This document shows positions 6,105 through 8,191 of a DNA stretch of 8,191 nucleotides, piece after piece; the first letter of the stretch is position 1; each line of letters begins with the position of its first letter. The notes beneath the pieces were generated by a model. That model worked only from the letters and a program-made list of their open reading frames with translations, was not told where the DNA came from and did no database searches. The position numbers and the translations under genes are program-made. Location: contig JANYCP010000021.1 in NCBI GenBank assembly GCA_025360265.1, forward strand, positions 1 through 8,191, given 5' to 3'. The DNA is from Gemmatimonadota bacterium. Lineage in GTDB: Bacteria; Gemmatimonadota; Gemmatimonadetes; Gemmatimonadales; GWC2-71-9.

Positions 6105-7568
6105 TCACGCCGCACTCCCGATTCGCTCCACTTCCTGCGCCTTCCCTGCCAACAACGCCTGTTCCACCATCGCGAAGAGATCTTCCGGCTTGTGCACGCC
6201 AGCGTGCGGGTAGACCGCGACGCCAGCCGTGAGGCGGCAGCGGACTCCGAGGTGGAGTTCGCCGAGGCCGGCGGGGCCGAGCTTTTCGCGAATGCGATTG
6301 ACCGTGAGGCGAGCGCCTTCCAGGTCGGTTTCGGGCAAGAGCAGCAGGAATTCTTCGCCGCCGTAGCGCGCCACAAAATCGGGGGCTCGTAGCTCACGCT
6401 GCAGCAAGCGGCCGAGATCGGCGAGCACGCGGTGACCGCCGTCGCGACCGAGGCGTTCGTTGATCAGGCTCATGCCATCGACATCGAGCAGGACGAGCGA
6501 GAAGTTCACGTCATAGCGGCGGGCGCGTTCGAACTCTTCACGAATGCGGCGATCGAGCGCGTCGAGCGTGCCGCAGCCGGTGAGCGGATCGACGTGCGCG
6601 GCAATGGCCTGACGGCGAGAGATCGCGCCGCGCCGGTCGTCGGCCTCGAGCAGGCGCGCGGTAGCGGCGACGGCCAGTTCGGCAAATGCGACCGCGCCGG
6701 CGGTGAGCGGCGACTCGCCGCGCTTGGTGCGCAGGACCACGGTGCCGATGGCGCGCCCCAGTGGCGACAGCGCAATCGCGGCAGCCGTGTCGAAATCGAC
6801 GGCTGCGGCCGATGCGGCCCGACCGGGAATTGGTTCAAAGAGCGGCGAGGTGTTCACGTCGCGAATGAAAACCGTTTCGCCTGAGCCGAGTGCGGCGACG
6901 GCATCGGGCCACTTTTCCAGATCAACATCGATGTCGCGCACCTTGGGCGCGTCGGTGGCGGCGACGAGTCGGCCGGTGTTGCTCGCCTCGGAATGCAGCA
7001 CGCAACTCACTGAGCGCACATCGAGTGCAACCGCAAGTGCCCGAACCAGCGCGTGCAGCATTTCGTCGCGGTGCAATTCGGTCGCGACTTCCTGGAGGAC
7101 TTCAAAGAGCTTGAGGTCGCTGCCACCGGGACCATGCAATGTCATCCGAGGAGCGACCAGACGGGCACGGAGCCGGGTCAGGAGCAATGCCCCTTCGGCG
7201 GGGAGCAGAATGGCCTCATCTGCACCCGCTTCAGCAGCGCGGATCAGGTCGTCGGGTTCACCATCGGAAATGAGCACCACCACCTGTGCCCCTGTCGCTC
7301 GGGCCGCCGTGAAGGCTTCATTCAGGTGAGTCCGGTCGCCGGAGAGAGTGGCGCAAGTTGCAATCACGAGCGCTGGCCGACCTGGCAGCTGGGCAATATC
7401 GTCGGCCTCAGCGACCTGGAAGCCGGCTCGCAGGAGATCCCGTTCCAGACCGTCTGGACGGGCAGAGTGGTCACCGAGCAGGACGATCAGCGGTCGCGTT
7501 CCGCGGGCCTTCGGGCCGGGGCGGGATAGTGCCGCAGAGGTATCGATGAAGCGTACGACTTCGGCCAC
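6105..7568 (-). CDS. Pseudo-receiver/GAF/GGDEF protein (putative diguanylate cyclase, altered guanine-binding residue)
   Basis: Read from the GTG at 7568 the protein has 487 residues and no membrane segment. Residues about 26-140 resemble a receiver fold (LIVLLGDH at its start, VVVLISDGEPDD and AEAGADEAILLPAE near its end) but lack the phospho-acceptor Asp (LVIATCAT) and the conserved Lys (LLPAE), so it should not be phosphorylated. Residues about 152-308 look like a GAF sensor domain. Residues about 326-485 are GGDEF: DPLTG (327-331), metal-binding D362 in LLDVDGM, the GGEEF loop (403-407), and an inhibitory-site RxxD at R394-D397. The residue equivalent to PleD Asp344, which contacts guanine, is H379. 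The family makes c-di-GMP from two GTP; activity and product here are uncertain. GTG 7568 has GAGG upstream; a longer in-frame ATG at 7745 lies opposite nfo and adds nothing domain-like. Confidence 0.85.
   Translation of the reverse strand: MAEVVRFIDTSAALSRPGPKARGTRPLIVLLGDHSARPDGLERDLLRAGFQVAEADDIAQLPGRPALVIATCATLSGDRTHLNEAFTAARATGAQVVVLISDGEPDDLIRAAEAGADEAILLPAEGALLLTRLRARLVAPRMTLHGPGGSDLKLFEVLQEVATELHRDEMLHALVRALAVALDVRSVSCVLHSEASNTGRLVAATDAPKVRDIDVDLEKWPDAVAALGSGETVFIRDVNTSPLFEPIPGRAASAAAVDFDTAAAIALSPLGRAIGTVVLRTKRGESPLTAGAVAFAELAVAATARLLEADDRRGAISRRQAIAAHVDPLTGCGTLDALDRRIREEFERARRYDVNFSLVLLDVDGMSLINERLGRDGGHRVLADLGRLLQRELRAPDFVARYGGEEFLLLLPETDLEGARLTVNRIREKLGPAGLGELHLGVRCRLTAGVAVYPHAGVHKPEDLFAMVEQALLAGKAQEVERIGSAA
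7536..7540 (+). promoter_or_regulatory. Shine-Dalgarno for nfo
   Basis: AGAGG lies 5 nt before the ATG at 7546. It supports that ATG over the in-frame GTG at 7588, which has no purine-rich site before it. Confidence 0.6.
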
Positions 7569-8191
7569 GCAACCTCGCCAGCATAAAGTGGTCGCCCAGA
7601 AGGCACACCGCGCGGAACTGCTCGGGGCCCACGTCTCAACTGCCGGCGGACCCGCCACGGCCCTGGGCCGTGGAGCGGCCATCGGGGCTACGGCGATCCA
7701 GCTCTTCACCAAGACGCCGAACATGTGGCGGGAGCCGGTGATCACCCGGGAGATCTCGGACGCCTTCCAGGCAGCCCGCGACGCTCATCCAGTTGCGGTC
7801 ATTGTCTCGCACGATTCGTACCTGATTAACCTGGCCTCCCCCGACCCCGCGCTGCGGGCCCGATCGACCGAGGCGTTTCAAGGTGAACTGTCCCGGTCCG
7901 ACGCTCTCGGGCTGGATGCCATCGTCTCCCATCCGGGTAACCATATCGATGGGAGGGACGCCGGTCTGGAGCGGAACGCCGGCGCCCTGACCGAGGCGCT
8001 GCGTAAGGCGCCCGGGGGGGTCAAGGTGCTGATGGAAACGACGGCAGGTACCGGCACGGCCTTGGGGCGAGATTTCGGGGAACTGAAGGCGCTCCGGGAC
8101 TTGGTGGGGGAAGACGTTCGCCACCGAGTTGGATTCTGTGCCGATACCTGCCACCTCTTCAGCGCCGGTTTCGACCTGATTGGCGACTTTG
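7546..8191 (+). CDS. nfo: Endonuclease IV (AP endonuclease), 5' part; runs off window end
   Basis: 215 codons are visible and the frame is open to the last base. After a basic extension of about 24 residues the protein enters LGAHVSTAGG (26-35), the classic endonuclease IV start, then AIQLFTKTP (50-58), SHDSYLINL (88-96), SHPGNHI (128-134), METTAGTG (163-170) and CADTCHLFSAGFDL (198-211). These supply the expected zinc ligands H89, H129, E164, D200 and H203; the remaining ligands lie beyond the window. The enzyme is a TIM-barrel trinuclear-zinc hydrolase that cuts DNA 5' to abasic sites and removes blocked 3' ends in base-excision repair. The E. coli protein begins only a few residues before GAHVS, so the leader is longer than usual; the AGAGG site favours ATG 7546. 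The first 23 bp overlap the start of the divergent GGDEF gene. Confidence 0.95.
   Translation, partial: MKRTTSATQPRQHKVVAQKAHRAELLGAHVSTAGGPATALGRGAAIGATAIQLFTKTPNMWREPVITREISDAFQAARDAHPVAVIVSHDSYLINLASPDPALRARSTEAFQGELSRSDALGLDAIVSHPGNHIDGRDAGLERNAGALTEALRKAPGGVKVLMETTAGTGTALGRDFGELKALRDLVGEDVRHRVGFCADTCHLFSAGFDLIGDF
7573..7576 (-). promoter_or_regulatory. Possible Shine-Dalgarno for the GGDEF gene
   Basis: On the minus strand GAGG lies 4 nt before the GTG at 7568-7566. The spacing is slightly short, but no other in-frame start with a better site precedes the receiver-like domain. Confidence 0.45.

Noticed and set aside
6432..7529. Several long + strand open frames opposite the GGDEF gene (6432-6884, 6703-7329, 7053-7529)
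   Set aside because: They are antisense shadows typical of GC-rich DNA. None shows a domain motif, while the minus strand carries receiver-like, GAF and GGDEF motifs across the same bases.
7580..7585. TATGCT on the minus strand as a -10 box for the GGDEF gene
   Set aside because: It lies only about 11 nt before the GTG start, which would leave no room for the Shine-Dalgarno in the transcript, and no matching -35 element is visible.
7636..8154. 172-codon minus-strand open frame opposite nfo
   Set aside because: The + strand shows the successive endonuclease IV motifs and zinc ligands over the same bases.

Overview
The window is GC-rich, gene-dense bacterial chromosome with almost no intergenic DNA. 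Third codon positions are strongly G/C. The gene content (FtsE, FtsX and an EnvC-type activator with a signal peptide, a GGDEF protein, endonuclease IV) indicates a bacterium with a division apparatus coupled to peptidoglycan hydrolysis. The overall style resembles Gemmatimonadota or a similar GC-rich environmental lineage, but this is an impression and no marker gene here proves the phylum. No tRNA, rRNA, CRISPR array, insertion sequence or phage gene was seen.

Positions 1-6051 (+ strand) form one continuous run of seven genes, and every junction overlaps by 4 nt or 1 nt: a PfkB-family sugar/nucleoside kinase (5' end outside the window); a protein with a STAS-like N-terminal region and a GHKL/HATPase domain; a small protein with a STAS-like (DUF4325-type) domain and a probable winged helix; a PLP-dependent Cys/Met metabolism enzyme; FtsE; FtsX; and an EnvC-like coiled-coil/degenerate LytM protein. 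The layout predicts one translationally coupled operon. FtsE and FtsX would form the membrane ATPase that controls EnvC, which in known systems switches on cell-wall amidases at the septum. No amidase is present here. The STAS/HATPase pair looks like a partner-switching regulator of unknown target.

Positions 6043-6101 hold a long imperfect hairpin built of 7-nt repeats. It contains the envC stop codon and lies between converging genes, so it is a candidate bidirectional terminator. On the minus strand, 7568-6105 encodes a pseudo-receiver/GAF/GGDEF protein with an intact GGEEF and I-site but an altered guanine-contact residue. From 7546 to the window end (+ strand) runs the 5' part of endonuclease IV (nfo). 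Its start overlaps, head to head, the start of the GGDEF gene.

Points of most interest are a perfect 17-bp-arm palindrome embedded in frame in the kinase gene, the uncharacterised STAS/HATPase and STAS/winged-helix pair fused into a division operon, the altered GGDEF active site, and short heptanucleotide repeats in the envC signal-peptide region and at its 3' end.
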